This document shows, piece after piece, positions 41,105 to 49,792 of a stretch of DNA of 64,000 nt (position 1 is the stretch's first letter; the number at the start of each line of letters is the position of its first letter). The notes under the pieces are model-generated. The model ran no database searches, had not been told where the DNA came from, and saw nothing but the letters and a program-made list of their open reading frames with translations. The translations under genes were made by a program, and so were the position numbers. The stretch covers positions 166,103-230,102 of the forward strand of contig JADZEI010000021.1 of NCBI GenBank assembly GCA_020850615.1. Reading direction: 5' to 3'. The DNA comes from Dehalococcoidia bacterium (lineage in GTDB: Bacteria; Chloroflexota; Dehalococcoidia; Tepidiformales; Tepidiformaceae).

Positions 41105-41404
41105 GTGCAGCCGCTCCGGTTCGAGGATTACGCCCTCAACGATGCCGAAGACATCGCTGAGTGGTGCTTTAACGTCGGCGGCGAAGACCGCGCGACGGAC
41201 TTCATCGAACGGCTGGAGGAAGCCGTCGCGCTCATCCGGCGGTATCCCGGTGCGGGCCACCGGCATCGCGACCTGCCGCCCGGCATGCTGATGTGGACGT
41301 TCCCGCCATGGAGCCTGGTCTTCGGTGTAGAAGCCGCGGGAATCGTTGTGTACCGCATCGTTGCCCGGGGCCGCGACCTCAGAAGTGTGCGCCTTGTGCG
41401 CTAG
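41105..41404 (+). CDS. ParE/RelE-superfamily toxin
   Basis: A 99-aa protein with the ParE/RelE fold signature: FEDYALNDAEDIAEWCFNVGGEDRATDFIERLEEAVALI, RRYPGAGHRHRDLPPGMLMW, and a C-terminal VVYRIVARGRDL. ParE toxins poison gyrase. It starts with GTG two bases after the antitoxin-like gene stop, a standard antitoxin-toxin arrangement. Its stop overlaps the end of the convergent menE. Confidence 0.85.
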   Translation: MQPLRFEDYALNDAEDIAEWCFNVGGEDRATDFIERLEEAVALIRRYPGAGHRHRDLPPGMLMWTFPPWSLVFGVEAAGIVVYRIVARGRDLRSVRLVR

Positions 41405-42954
41405 CCGCCCAGGGCCGCGCGCACGCGGCCGCGCTGCACTTTGCCGCTGGCGGTGCTGGGGAGGGATTCGGCGAAGGTGATGCGACGGGGGAGCTTGTAG
41501 CCCGCCATCCGCGGCCGGCACCACTGCGCCAGTTCGGTCGCGGAGAGCGGCGCGCGCGCCACCACGACCGCTGCGACCAGCTGGCCCCAGCGCTCGTCCG
41601 GCAGGCCCACGACGGCGACGTCCGCGACGGCGGGGTGCTGCTTTATGACGCCTTCGACCTCTGCCGGGTAGACGTTCTCGCCGCCACTGACGATCAGATC
41701 GTCGCGGCGGTCGAGCACCCAGAGGAACCCGTGTTCATCCAGGCGGCCGATGTCGCCGGTATGGAGCCAGCCGTCGCGGATGGCGGCCGCGGTGGCCTCC
41801 GGGCGGCCGAGGTAGCCGGACGTGACGGTCGGGCCGGCGACGAGGATCTCGCCCGCCTCGCCGGGCGGCGCGTCGATGCGGACGCGCGTGCCGAGCAGCG
41901 CCTTCCCCGCGGAGCCCACGTGTGCGAGCGCGTCGGCCGGCGCGAGCGTGGTGACCTGGCTCGTGGCCTCGGTCAGGCCGTAGGTCTGGAGCACCGGGAG
42001 GCCGCGGCCGAGCGCGCGCTCGAGGAGCTCCTTCGTGCACGGCCCGCCGCCGACGAGCACCCCGCGCACGCCTGCCGGGTAGGGCAGGTCGTCCGTGTCG
42101 AGCATGCGCTGGAGCATCGTCGGCACGACCGAGAGCAGAGTGGCGCCCCGTTCGCGGAGCTCGACGTTCACCGCCGCCTCATCGAACGCCTGGTGAAGCA
42201 CGATCGTCGTACCGTAGATGACCGAGCGCGTCACCACCGAGAGCCCGCCGACGTGGAACAGCGGCAGGCACGCGACCCAGCGGTCGCCGGGGTCGACGCC
42301 CATGTTGAAGGCGGAGGCGGCGGCGCTGGCGAAGAAGTTCCCGAAGGTGAGCTGCGCCCCCTTCGGCGTGCCGGTCGTGCCGGAGGTGTAGATGACGGCG
42401 AGAGTGTCGTCGGGGGCGTGCTCGAACGTGAGTGCCCCGTGCCCCGTGCCCCGTGCAGGCGCCCTCACCCCTAACCCCTCTCCCGGAGGGAGAGGGGAAC
42501 CTGCCTGGTCTGCGCTGGGTTCCTCGTGTCTCCCGTGCGCGCGAGAAGCGAGTTCGGCTTCGTCGAGGAGGAGCGGCGGGGGGAGTGCGGCGAGTTGCGC
42601 GAGCTCGCCCGCGCGCTCCGCCGTTGGGGGGTGGCAGAGGAGGAGCTGCGCGGCGCAATCGCGGAGTTGCCAGGCGGCTTCCTCCGCGGTGAGCCGGGCG
42701 TTGAGCGGAACGAGGACGCCGCCCGCGCGCGGCACCGCGTGCACCGCGACCACGAACTCGAGCGAGTTGAGCGCGAGCAGGGCCACGCGGTCGCCCGGCG
42801 CGACCCCGGCCGCGAGCAGCTCCTCGGCAAGCGCCGTCGCGCGGGCGTCGAGCTCCCGGTAGGACACGGTGCGGCCGTCGGGGGTGGCCACGGCGGGGTG
42901 CGAGGGGAGGACGTCCGCGCGCTGGGCGAGCCAGTCGAACACCGGCACGGTCAC
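41401..42954 (-). CDS. menE: o-succinylbenzoate-CoA ligase with repeat-derived insertion
   Basis: A 517-aa acyl-CoA ligase activating o-succinylbenzoate in menaquinone synthesis. The P-loop YTSGTTGTPKGAQ lies around residue 190; TYGLTEATSQV, WLHTGDIGRLDE and the C-terminal SLPSTASGKVQRG complete the fold. Residues ~152-175 (SPLPPGEGLGVRAPARG) are encoded by a REP-like palindrome plus three heptamers, an insertion in the linker just before the P-loop. The GTG start overlaps the menC stop (GTGA). The enzyme may still be active because the insertion is in a surface linker, but this is untested. Confidence 0.88.
   Translation of the reverse strand: MTVPVFDWLAQRADVLPSHPAVATPDGRTVSYRELDARATALAEELLAAGVAPGDRVALLALNSLEFVVAVHAVPRAGGVLVPLNARLTAEEAAWQLRDCAAQLLLCHPPTAERAGELAQLAALPPPLLLDEAELASRAHGRHEEPSADQAGSPLPPGEGLGVRAPARGTGHGALTFEHAPDDTLAVIYTSGTTGTPKGAQLTFGNFFASAAASAFNMGVDPGDRWVACLPLFHVGGLSVVTRSVIYGTTIVLHQAFDEAAVNVELRERGATLLSVVPTMLQRMLDTDDLPYPAGVRGVLVGGGPCTKELLERALGRGLPVLQTYGLTEATSQVTTLAPADALAHVGSAGKALLGTRVRIDAPPGEAGEILVAGPTVTSGYLGRPEATAAAIRDGWLHTGDIGRLDEHGFLWVLDRRDDLIVSGGENVYPAEVEGVIKQHPAVADVAVVGLPDERWGQLVAAVVVARAPLSATELAQWCRPRMAGYKLPRRITFAESLPSTASGKVQRGRVRAALGG
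42432..42497. repeat. heptamers (GTGCCCC x3) and REP-like palindrome inside menE
   Basis: GTGCCCC units occupy 42432-42452, then a CCCTCACCCCTAACC spacer leads into a palindrome with 10-bp arms CCCCTCTCCC/GGGAGAGGGG and a 3-base loop (42475-42497). The whole stretch keeps the menE frame open. Confidence 0.88.
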
Positions 42955-44054
42955 AGGAGCGCCTCCCGCCAGGGGCCCGTCGCGAAGTGGTCCAGCGCCT
43001 CGTGGTCGAGCTCGACGCCGAGCCCGGGCCCGTTCGGCACGATGACGTGACCTTCCGCGACGGCCGGGACACCCGTGACGATGTCGCCTTCGAGGTAGCG
43101 CAGGGTGTCGAGCCCGCAGGCGGGGCGAGGCTCCGGGATGAGCGCCGCGAGGTGCATCGCGAGGGCAGTGCCGATGCCAGTGTCGAACGTGGTCGTGACG
43201 ATGCCGTCGCAGCCGGCCTTCGCCGCGGCCCGCAGCAGGCTGTGCGTCGCGGCGACGCCGAGGACGGCGGGCTTGAGCACCACCGCGCCGCCCGGCCGGA
43301 CCAGCTCGGCCGCGTCCGGGCCGGCCATCGATTCATCCGCGGCGATGCGGACGCCGGTGGCCTCCTGGATGCGCGCCATCGCGGCTCCGTCGCCGGGCCC
43401 GGGCGGCACGGGCTGCTCGCAGAGATCGATCGCGGCGTGGGCGAACCAGCTCAGCCGCGCGATGGCCTGGCCTTCGTCCCAGGCGCCGTTCGCATCGAGC
43501 CGGAGCCGGATGTCCGGGCCGACGGCGGCACGCACGGCGGCCACGCGGGTGCGGTCGTCGAGCTGGTCGGCGCCCACCTTCAGCTTCAGCGTGCGAAAGC
43601 CTTCGTCCACGAGCGCGTGAGCGGCGGCCGCCACCTCGGGCGGCGGCCCGATCGGCAGCACGGCGTTCACCGGCACGATGCCGCTCCCGGGGCCGGGCGC
43701 TTCGGCGCCGCGCGAGAGGTAGCGCGCGAACATCCGCCGGGCATCGCGCGCGTGGAAGTCCAGGTACGCCGTCTCGATGGCGTTCGTCACCGAGGGCGCG
43801 GCAGGGGCCAGCTCCCTCAAAGGCACGCCGGCGACTTCGGCCAGCCAGCTCGTGAGCGCGCGTTCCGCATCCTCGAGCGTCTCGCCGGTGAAGGCGGTCA
43901 GCGGGCAGGCGTCACCGAGCCCCGCGACCCCATCGTCCCCTTCAATGACGACGACGAAGCCCTCGCGCGCTTCGAGCAGCCCATGGGCCGCGCGGAACTC
44001 CTGCCGGAAAGGGATGCGGAACGGCCGCCACGCGACCCGCCGGACTCGCGCCAC
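42951..44054 (-). CDS. menC: o-succinylbenzoate synthase (enolase superfamily)
   Basis: A 367-aa enolase-superfamily enzyme dehydrating SHCHC to o-succinylbenzoate. The KxK catalytic lysine motif is LKLKVG; metal ligands follow in LDANGAWD, the Glu in CEQPVPPG and the Asp in IAADES; the second catalytic Lys is in VVLKPAVLG. GTG start three bases after the menB stop; overlaps menE at the 3' end. Confidence 0.92.
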   Translation of the reverse strand: MARVRRVAWRPFRIPFRQEFRAAHGLLEAREGFVVVIEGDDGVAGLGDACPLTAFTGETLEDAERALTSWLAEVAGVPLRELAPAAPSVTNAIETAYLDFHARDARRMFARYLSRGAEAPGPGSGIVPVNAVLPIGPPPEVAAAAHALVDEGFRTLKLKVGADQLDDRTRVAAVRAAVGPDIRLRLDANGAWDEGQAIARLSWFAHAAIDLCEQPVPPGPGDGAAMARIQEATGVRIAADESMAGPDAAELVRPGGAVVLKPAVLGVAATHSLLRAAAKAGCDGIVTTTFDTGIGTALAMHLAALIPEPRPACGLDTLRYLEGDIVTGVPAVAEGHVIVPNGPGLGVELDHEALDHFATGPWREALL

Positions 44055-44057
44055 GGC

Positions 44058-44885
44058 TCAGGGCCGCCAGGGGAACTTCTTCGTGTCGCCGAAGGCCGGT
44101 TCGCGCTTCTCGAGGAAGGCGTTCTTGCCCTCGCTCGCTTCGTCCGACATGTAGAAGAGCATGTTCGTGCTATGGGCGAGGTCGGTCAGGCCGGTCATAC
44201 CGTCGAGCTCGGCGTTGAACGACTGCTTGAGCATGCGGATGGCGAGCGGGCTCTTCTTGAGGATCTCGCGCGCCCAGCGGATGCCCTCGTCTTCGAGCTG
44301 GTCCAGGGGAACGACCTTATTCACCAGGCCCATGGCGAACGCTTCCTGGGCGTTGTATTGCTGGCAGAGGTACCAGATCTCCCGGGCGCGCTTCTGACCC
44401 ACGTTGCGGGCGAGCTGGATGGAGCCGAAGCCGCCGTCGAAGCTGCCGACCTTCGGGCCGGTCTGGCCGAAGCGGGCGTTCTCGGCGGCGATGGTGAGGT
44501 CGCAGACGACGTGCAGGACGTGCCCGCCGCCGATCGCGTAGCCCGCCACGAGCGCGATAACCGGCTTCGGCGTCGCGCGGATGAGCTTGTGCAGCTCGGT
44601 GACGTGGAAGCGGGGCGTCTCGCCTTCGCCGACGTAGCCGCCGTGGCCGCGGACGCGCTGGTCGCCGCCCGAGCAGAAGGCGCGGCCGCCTTCGCCGGTG
44701 AACAGGATGACGCCGATGCGCGGGTCCTCGCGGGCGTCGGTGAACGCCTTGAGCAGCTCGACGATGGTCGTCGGGCGGAAGGCGTTGTGCACCTCCGGCC
44801 GGTTGAAGCTGATGCGCGCGATGCCGTCCGTCTTGGCGTAGCGGATGTCCTGGAATTCGCCGGCGGGCTGCCAGTTCACGGGCAT
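44058..44885 (-). CDS. menB: 1,4-dihydroxy-2-naphthoyl-CoA synthase
   Basis: A 275-aa crotonase-family enzyme closing the second ring of menaquinone. It has [17 protein letters not shown], the oxyanion-hole region [11 protein letters not shown], and [18 protein letters not shown], all typical of MenB. The C-terminus [20 protein letters not shown] is also characteristic. AAGGAGC precedes the ATG. It lies between menH and menC in one transcription unit. Confidence 0.96.
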   Translation of the reverse strand: MPVNWQPAGEFQDIRYAKTDGIARISFNRPEVHNAFRPTTIVELLKAFTDAREDPRIGVILFTGEGGRAFCSGGDQRVRGHGGYVGEGETPRFHVTELHKLIRATPKPVIALVAGYAIGGGHVLHVVCDLTIAAENARFGQTGPKVGSFDGGFGSIQLARNVGQKRAREIWYLCQQYNAQEAFAMGLVNKVVPLDQLEDEGIRWAREILKKSPLAIRMLKQSFNAELDGMTGLTDLAHSTNMLFYMSDEASEGKNAFLEKREPAFGDTKKFPWRP

Positions 44886-44901
44886 GGTGCGTGCTCCTTC
44901 G

Positions 44902-45723
44902 TCAGTGGGGGAGGTGTGTTAGGAAGTCTGTCACGAGCGCTGCTACGGTCTCGGGCTGCTCGGTCTGGGCGGCGTGGCCGGCGCCGGGGACCGGCGCGAA
45001 GCGCGCATCGGGCATCGCCTCCGCGAGGTCGCGGCCGATCTGGGTGAACTTCGCATCGAGCTCGCCGGCGAGCGCCAGCGCGGGCATGCCGAGCTCGTGG
45101 AGCCGGTGCTGGAGCGGCTCCTGGGCGCCGGTGCCCATGCCGCGCAGGCTGTTCACCAGGCCCACGGCGCGGTTGCGAAGGCGGCCCGCGCGGATGGCGG
45201 CCTTCTGCTCCGCCGGGAGCGCGCGCACGGTCGCGAACAACGGCAGCGCCTCCCAGTAGTCGACGAACGCGGGCACGCCGTCGCGCTCGATGCGGTCCGC
45301 GAGGGCGTTGTCGGCGCTGCGGCGGGCGAGCCGCTCCTCGGTGCAGTCCAGCCCCGCGGAGGCGCCGATGAGCACGAGTGCGGCCACGGCACCCGGGTGG
45401 GCGGCGGCGACGTGCAGCGCGGTGCGCCCGCCCATCGAGTATCCCAGCCAGGCCGCGCGCTCGATGCCGAGCTGGCGCACCGCGGCGACGAGGTCGTCGA
45501 CCACGATGGGCATCTCGTACCGCTCGAGGTCCGCCGGCGCGTCGGATTCGCCGTGGCCCACGATGTCGATGGCGACGGTGCGGAACCGGGCCGCGAGCAG
45601 CTCCCCGAAACGGCCCCACGAGCGCGCCGAGCCGGTGAAGCCGTGGAGCAGCACGAGCGGCGGGCCATCGCCGGACACCTCGACGTTGAGGGCGAAGTTG
45701 CCGGGCAGCTCGACGCGGGTCAT
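44902..45723 (-). CDS. menH: SHCHC synthase, alpha/beta hydrolase (MenH)
   Basis: A 273-aa alpha/beta hydrolase eliminating pyruvate from the MenD product. The oxyanion region is [13 protein letters not shown], the nucleophile serine is in [10 protein letters not shown] (the MenH-type motif), and the catalytic His in [13 protein letters not shown]. The ATG overlaps the menD stop as ATGA. Identification as MenH rests on both the motifs and the operon. Confidence 0.93.
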   Translation of the reverse strand: MTRVELPGNFALNVEVSGDGPPLVLLHGFTGSARSWGRFGELLAARFRTVAIDIVGHGESDAPADLERYEMPIVVDDLVAAVRQLGIERAAWLGYSMGGRTALHVAAAHPGAVAALVLIGASAGLDCTEERLARRSADNALADRIERDGVPAFVDYWEALPLFATVRALPAEQKAAIRAGRLRNRAVGLVNSLRGMGTGAQEPLQHRLHELGMPALALAGELDAKFTQIGRDLAEAMPDARFAPVPGAGHAAQTEQPETVAALVTDFLTHLPH

Positions 45724-47459
45724 CGGGCGGCCAGCGCCTCGCCGCGCGCCGCCGCCGACGCGTGCGCCCAGGCCTGCTGGTGCATCGCCACGTTTGCCAG
45801 TCGGTCGGTGCGCAGTTCGATGACGTTGAGCCCCCGCCCGGGCAGGGCAGCTGCGAATTCGGCCCAATCGCGGGCGAGCGTGTAGCGCCCACCGTACAGG
45901 GCGACCGCGTGGGCGAAGTCAAGGTCGGGCGGCGTGCCGAACCACTCCTCGAAGAAGGCCTCGTGTGCGGCCTGCGGGAGGAAGTTGAAGATGCCGCCGC
46001 CGTTGTTGTTCACGAGCACGATGGTCAGGTCCAGGTTGTGACGCTTCGCCGCCCAGAGGCCGTTCATGTCGTGGTAGAAGCTCACGTCGCCGATGACGAG
46101 CACGACCGGGCCATCGGCGACCGCGGCCGCGCCGAGCGCGCTCGAAACGACGCCGTCGATGCCGTTCGCGCCACGGTTCGAGACCAGGTGCAGCGGTTTG
46201 GCGTCGGACTGGATGAACGAATCGAGGTCGCGCACAGGCATGGAGTTGCCGGCGACAATGGTCGCACCGGCCGGCAGCGCCGCCTGGAGCTCGGTGAACA
46301 CGCGGCCTTCGAACGGCGCGGCGAACGAGCTGGCGGCATCCAGCATCGCCCGCGCGGCGCGGCTGTCGGCGCTGGTCCAGGCCTGGACCCACGTGCTATC
46401 GATGAGGCACTCCGTGATGGCGTCGTCGAGTGCAGCCCCGAAGAGCCCGGCGTCGCCTTCGACCATGTGCGTGGCGGCTGCAAGGAAGTCGCGGAAGCCG
46501 CCGGGGCGGTCGATGAGGACCTGGGGCGTGCCGCGCAGCCCGGCGAGCCAGAGGTTCAGCGCCTTCGAGGTCGGCGCGGCGCCGAAGCGGAGCACCAGGT
46601 CCGGCGCGTCCAGGCCGGGCGGCAGGTCGCGCAGCAGTGCATCGTAGGCGACGCAGACGCGCGAGCGGTCGTGCGCGCCCGTGCGCAGCCCGGAGAGCGG
46701 GTCCGCGAGGATTGGCGCATCGAGGGCGGCGGCGAGCGCGGCGATCTCGCGCGCCGGCAGGCCGCCCGTCTCGGGGCCGGCGACGATGAGCGGACGGCGG
46801 GCCGCTGCGACGAGCGCAGCGACGCGGGCCACGTCTTCGGCGGCGGGTGGCAGGACCAGGGGTGCGAAGGCCGCGAGCTCGCCGGTGTCGTACGGGTCGC
46901 CGGGGTGCTCCCCGGGGGCCGCGACAAGCGGCTCTTCGAACGGCAGGTTGAGATGCACCGGGCCGGGTAGCGCGCCCAGCGCCGCACGGACCGCGCGCTC
47001 CGCGTACTGCGCGAACCGGACCTCGTCGGCGGGGGTGCCCGCGGGCAGGGGCAGGTCGGCCGCCCAGCGGACCGACGTGCCGAAGAGCTTCACCTGGTCG
47101 ATGGCCTGCGGGGCGCCGGCATCGCGCAGCCGGGGCGGCCGGTCGGTCGTGCAGACGACCAGGGGAATGCGGCTGAGGTGGGCTTCGACCACGGCCGGGA
47201 GGTAGTTCGCTGCCGCGGTGCCGGAGGTGCAGACCAGCGCCACCGGCCGGCCCGTCGCCCGCGCCATGCCGAGCGCGAAGAACGCGGCCGAGCGCTCGTC
47301 GAGGTGGAGCCAGGGGCGGATGGCGCGCTGCTCGGCGAACGCGACGGTGAGCGGCGTCGAGCGCGAACCCGGCGTGATGCAGGCATGCCCGACGCCGGCG
47401 CGGGCGAGGCCGCGGACGAACGCGCGGGAGGCAGCGGTGTTGGCGGCGGCTATGTCCAT
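45720..47459 (-). CDS. menD: SEPHCHC synthase (MenD), ThDP-dependent
   Basis: A 579-aa ThDP enzyme adding the succinic semialdehyde carbanion (from 2-oxoglutarate) to isochorismate. The N-terminal PGSRSTPLTVAF binds substrate, NRGANGIDGVVSSALG and the ThDP/Mg motif GDVSFYHDMNGL are typical, followed by NNNGGGIFNFLPQA. It overlaps menF by 10 bases at its start and menH at its end. Confidence 0.96.
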   Translation of the reverse strand: MDIAAANTAASRAFVRGLARAGVGHACITPGSRSTPLTVAFAEQRAIRPWLHLDERSAAFFALGMARATGRPVALVCTSGTAAANYLPAVVEAHLSRIPLVVCTTDRPPRLRDAGAPQAIDQVKLFGTSVRWAADLPLPAGTPADEVRFAQYAERAVRAALGALPGPVHLNLPFEEPLVAAPGEHPGDPYDTGELAAFAPLVLPPAAEDVARVAALVAAARRPLIVAGPETGGLPAREIAALAAALDAPILADPLSGLRTGAHDRSRVCVAYDALLRDLPPGLDAPDLVLRFGAAPTSKALNLWLAGLRGTPQVLIDRPGGFRDFLAAATHMVEGDAGLFGAALDDAITECLIDSTWVQAWTSADSRAARAMLDAASSFAAPFEGRVFTELQAALPAGATIVAGNSMPVRDLDSFIQSDAKPLHLVSNRGANGIDGVVSSALGAAAVADGPVVLVIGDVSFYHDMNGLWAAKRHNLDLTIVLVNNNGGGIFNFLPQAAHEAFFEEWFGTPPDLDFAHAVALYGGRYTLARDWAEFAAALPGRGLNVIELRTDRLANVAMHQQAWAHASAAARGEALAAR

Positions 47460-48805
47460 TGCGGGGCGCCCAGCGCCTCCGCGAGGGGGCGGAGCTTCAG
47501 GTTCGTCTCGGCGAGCTCCCGTTCCGGCTGCGAGGCGGCGACGATGCCCGCGCCGGCGAACAGCGTCGCGCAGTCGCCGGTGACGCGCGCAGCACGCAGC
47601 GCGACCGCGAACTCGCCGTTGCCGGCGGCATCGAACCAGCCGACCGGGGCGGCGTACCAGCCACGGTCCATGGCTTCGAGCGCGCGGATGGCGGCGACGC
47701 CCTGCTCGCGGGGCCAGCCGCCCACGGCCGGCGTCGGGTGCATGCGCTCGACGAGGTCGAGCACGGTGACGCCCTCGCGGACACGCCCGGTGACCGGGGT
47801 GTACAGGTGCTGCAGGTTCGGGAGGCGCATGAGGCGCGGTTCGCAGGGCGCTACGACCGACTCGCAGACGGGTTCGAGCGCCGCGCGCACCGCTTCGACG
47901 ACGACCGCGTGCTCGGCGCGCTCCTTCGGGTCGGCAAGGAGCTCCTCGCCGAGGCGCCGGTCCTCCTCTTCGGTGCTGCCGCGGCGGCGGGTGGCGGCGA
48001 GGCTCGCCGCGCGGACGGCGCCGCCTTCGAGCGCGACCAGCCGCTCGGGGCTCGCGCCGATCCAGTCGCCCCCGGCGGTCGCGAACCGGAAGGTGAAGCA
48101 GTTGGGGTAGCGCTCGGCAAGCTCACCGAGGACCTGTTCGATCGAGCGGCGCACCGGGAGCGTGATCTGCCGTGCGAGGACCGTCTTTTCGAAGGTGCCC
48201 CCGCGGATGCGCTCAACGGCGCACCAGACCGCGGACTGCCAGGCCGCATCGTCGAGCCCGTGGCCCGCGGCAGAGCGAGTGGTCGGCGCCGGGCGGGCGG
48301 GCGTGTCGAGCGAGGGGAGGATGTCGTCTTCGCCGCCGACCGCGAAGGCGATGCCCTGCCATTCGCTGCCACTGCGCGAGAGCAGCACGCGCGGGACGAC
48401 AACCTGCCAGCCGCCGAAGCCCTCCCATGCGGGGTGGCGCAGCACGTTGCAGGGGTCGAATTCGAAGGCGGCGAACGCCCGGACGAGCTGACGGTCGGCC
48501 TCGGCGAGGCCCGCGAAAAGCGGCAGGACGGCGGCGCGGGCATCGGCCAGGCGCGCGCCGCGGGGACCGCGCAGCCGGGTCGCTTCGCCCAGCGCGAAGT
48601 GCGCCTCGCCGACCGCGGGGTGCTCCCAGGAGACGGTTGCTTCGCGCCGCAGGGCGGCGATGTCGGCAACGAGGGACGCGACGAGCTCCCGGTCGAGCGG
48701 CACGACGGCCAGCTGGCCGGCCCGGGTGGCCGCGGCGCGCTCCGCCAGCACTGCGGCGAGCGTGCGCGAGCTGGTGCCCGGGGAGGTGGCGAGCACGGAC
48801 GTCAT
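47450..48805 (-). CDS. menF: isochorismate synthase
   Basis: A 451-aa chorismate-utilising enzyme converting chorismate to isochorismate, the first menaquinone step. The C-terminal half has the conserved segments RIRGGTFEKTVLARQI, ASPERLVALEGGAVRAASLA, LQHLYTPVTG, RMHPTPAVGGWPRE and FAGAGIVAASQPERELAET. It heads the men operon. The ATG at 48805 follows a GGGAGG element at about 11 bases. The last base pairs overlap menD. Confidence 0.93.
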   Translation of the reverse strand: MTSVLATSPGTSSRTLAAVLAERAAATRAGQLAVVPLDRELVASLVADIAALRREATVSWEHPAVGEAHFALGEATRLRGPRGARLADARAAVLPLFAGLAEADRQLVRAFAAFEFDPCNVLRHPAWEGFGGWQVVVPRVLLSRSGSEWQGIAFAVGGEDDILPSLDTPARPAPTTRSAAGHGLDDAAWQSAVWCAVERIRGGTFEKTVLARQITLPVRRSIEQVLGELAERYPNCFTFRFATAGGDWIGASPERLVALEGGAVRAASLAATRRRGSTEEEDRRLGEELLADPKERAEHAVVVEAVRAALEPVCESVVAPCEPRLMRLPNLQHLYTPVTGRVREGVTVLDLVERMHPTPAVGGWPREQGVAAIRALEAMDRGWYAAPVGWFDAAGNGEFAVALRAARVTGDCATLFAGAGIVAASQPERELAETNLKLRPLAEALGAPQWT

Positions 48806-49032
48806 GGGCGGTCGCCTCCCGCACGCCGGCACGCCACGAATTCTTCGAGGAAGAGGACACCGCGGTGTGAGAGGGTGATCTGGCCCGGCGAACCGGACGG
48901 CGTCCGGCGGGGGCGTTGCTGGACAGGAGTGGGGATGAGCATCGCGCACGGTCAAGGTAGCGCGCCGCGGGCTTACAGGCGTGTGCGGGGGCTCACCTGT
49001 TGCGCCGCTCGGTTGCCGATTGCTCGCGGGGA
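48806..49032. other. gene-free region upstream of the men operon
   Basis: These 227 bases separate menF from the Uma2 gene. The men promoter is expected here but no consensus element is clear. Two heptamer-like units (CGGTTGC, CGATTGC) lie at 49013-49026, just after the Uma2 stop on the other side. Confidence 0.4.
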
Positions 49033-49584
49033 TCAGGCGAAGAGCTCGGCGAGGACGATGCGCACGCCGGGGAGGGCGATGGGCTCGATCGTGTCGCCGC
49101 GAGCGTGGGTCGACGCCGAGTACGTGCCGTCCGGCTGACGGCGGTGCACCACGACCGTGTGCTCGTACGGGTCGACGAGCCAGATCTCGGCGTCGCCGCG
49201 CTCCTGGTAGCCCGCGACCTTGTCGCGAGCGTCGTAGTCGCCGGTCGACGGGGACCAGACCTCGACCACGAGGGGCACGGGGTCGACGTAGGCATCGAGT
49301 GCCTTCGGGTCGTTGCGGTGCTCGATGCGCAGGGACGGCGAAACGACGGCGATGTCGGGCACGTAGTAGCTGCCGCCCGGCAGTCGGAGCCGCGCGTGGT
49401 TCTGCACAATCCTGAACCGCGCGCGCGGCAGCACGGAAATCAGCATGGAGCCGAGATGCTCGATCACATCCCCATGGGCGTAGGTCATCGGCGGTTTCTC
49501 CCGCAGCCGGCCGCAGACGAGCTCCCAGGTGGTGTCGCCGTCTTCGAGGGATAGCTGGCGGAAGGTTGCTTCGCTCACCGGCAT
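49033..49584 (-). CDS. Uma2-family (DUF820) PD-(D/E)XK nuclease-like protein
   Basis: A 183-aa protein of the Uma2/DUF820 restriction-endonuclease-like fold: YAHGDVIEHLGSML, the metal-site Asp in YYVPDIAVVSP, then VVEVWSPSTGDYDARDKVAGYQERGDAEIWLVDP. These proteins are abundant in cyanobacteria and Chloroflexota; their cellular role is unknown. A heptamer array sits right upstream of its start. Another Uma2 gene begins at 63877. Confidence 0.85.
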   Translation of the reverse strand: MPVSEATFRQLSLEDGDTTWELVCGRLREKPPMTYAHGDVIEHLGSMLISVLPRARFRIVQNHARLRLPGGSYYVPDIAVVSPSLRIEHRNDPKALDAYVDPVPLVVEVWSPSTGDYDARDKVAGYQERGDAEIWLVDPYEHTVVVHRRQPDGTYSASTHARGDTIEPIALPGVRIVLAELFA

Positions 49585-49590
49585 GGCCCA

Positions 49591-49618
49591 ATTGTCGATT
49601 GCGGATTGCCGATTGTCG
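49591..49618 (+). repeat. heptamer array ATTGTCG, ATTGCGG, ATTGCCG, ATTGTCG
   Basis: Four 7-bp units in register begin seven bases upstream of the start codon of the minus-strand Uma2 gene, in the space where its ribosome-binding site should be. Two degenerate units of the same type flank the gene's other end (49013-49026). Confidence 0.8.
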
Positions 49619-49792
49619 ATGGCTTTTGCCGACATGCAGTGCGTCGATTGGGAATACCGACACGACGGTCATCCTGATCGGGATTAGTTACCCCTCCTCT
49701 TCCCTTATCCTTACCCTTGGGGTCGCCAATTCAACGGTTTTGTCCCACTCTCGGTATGGCGTACTGGCGGGTATGCGCCGATCTTGCTGACG

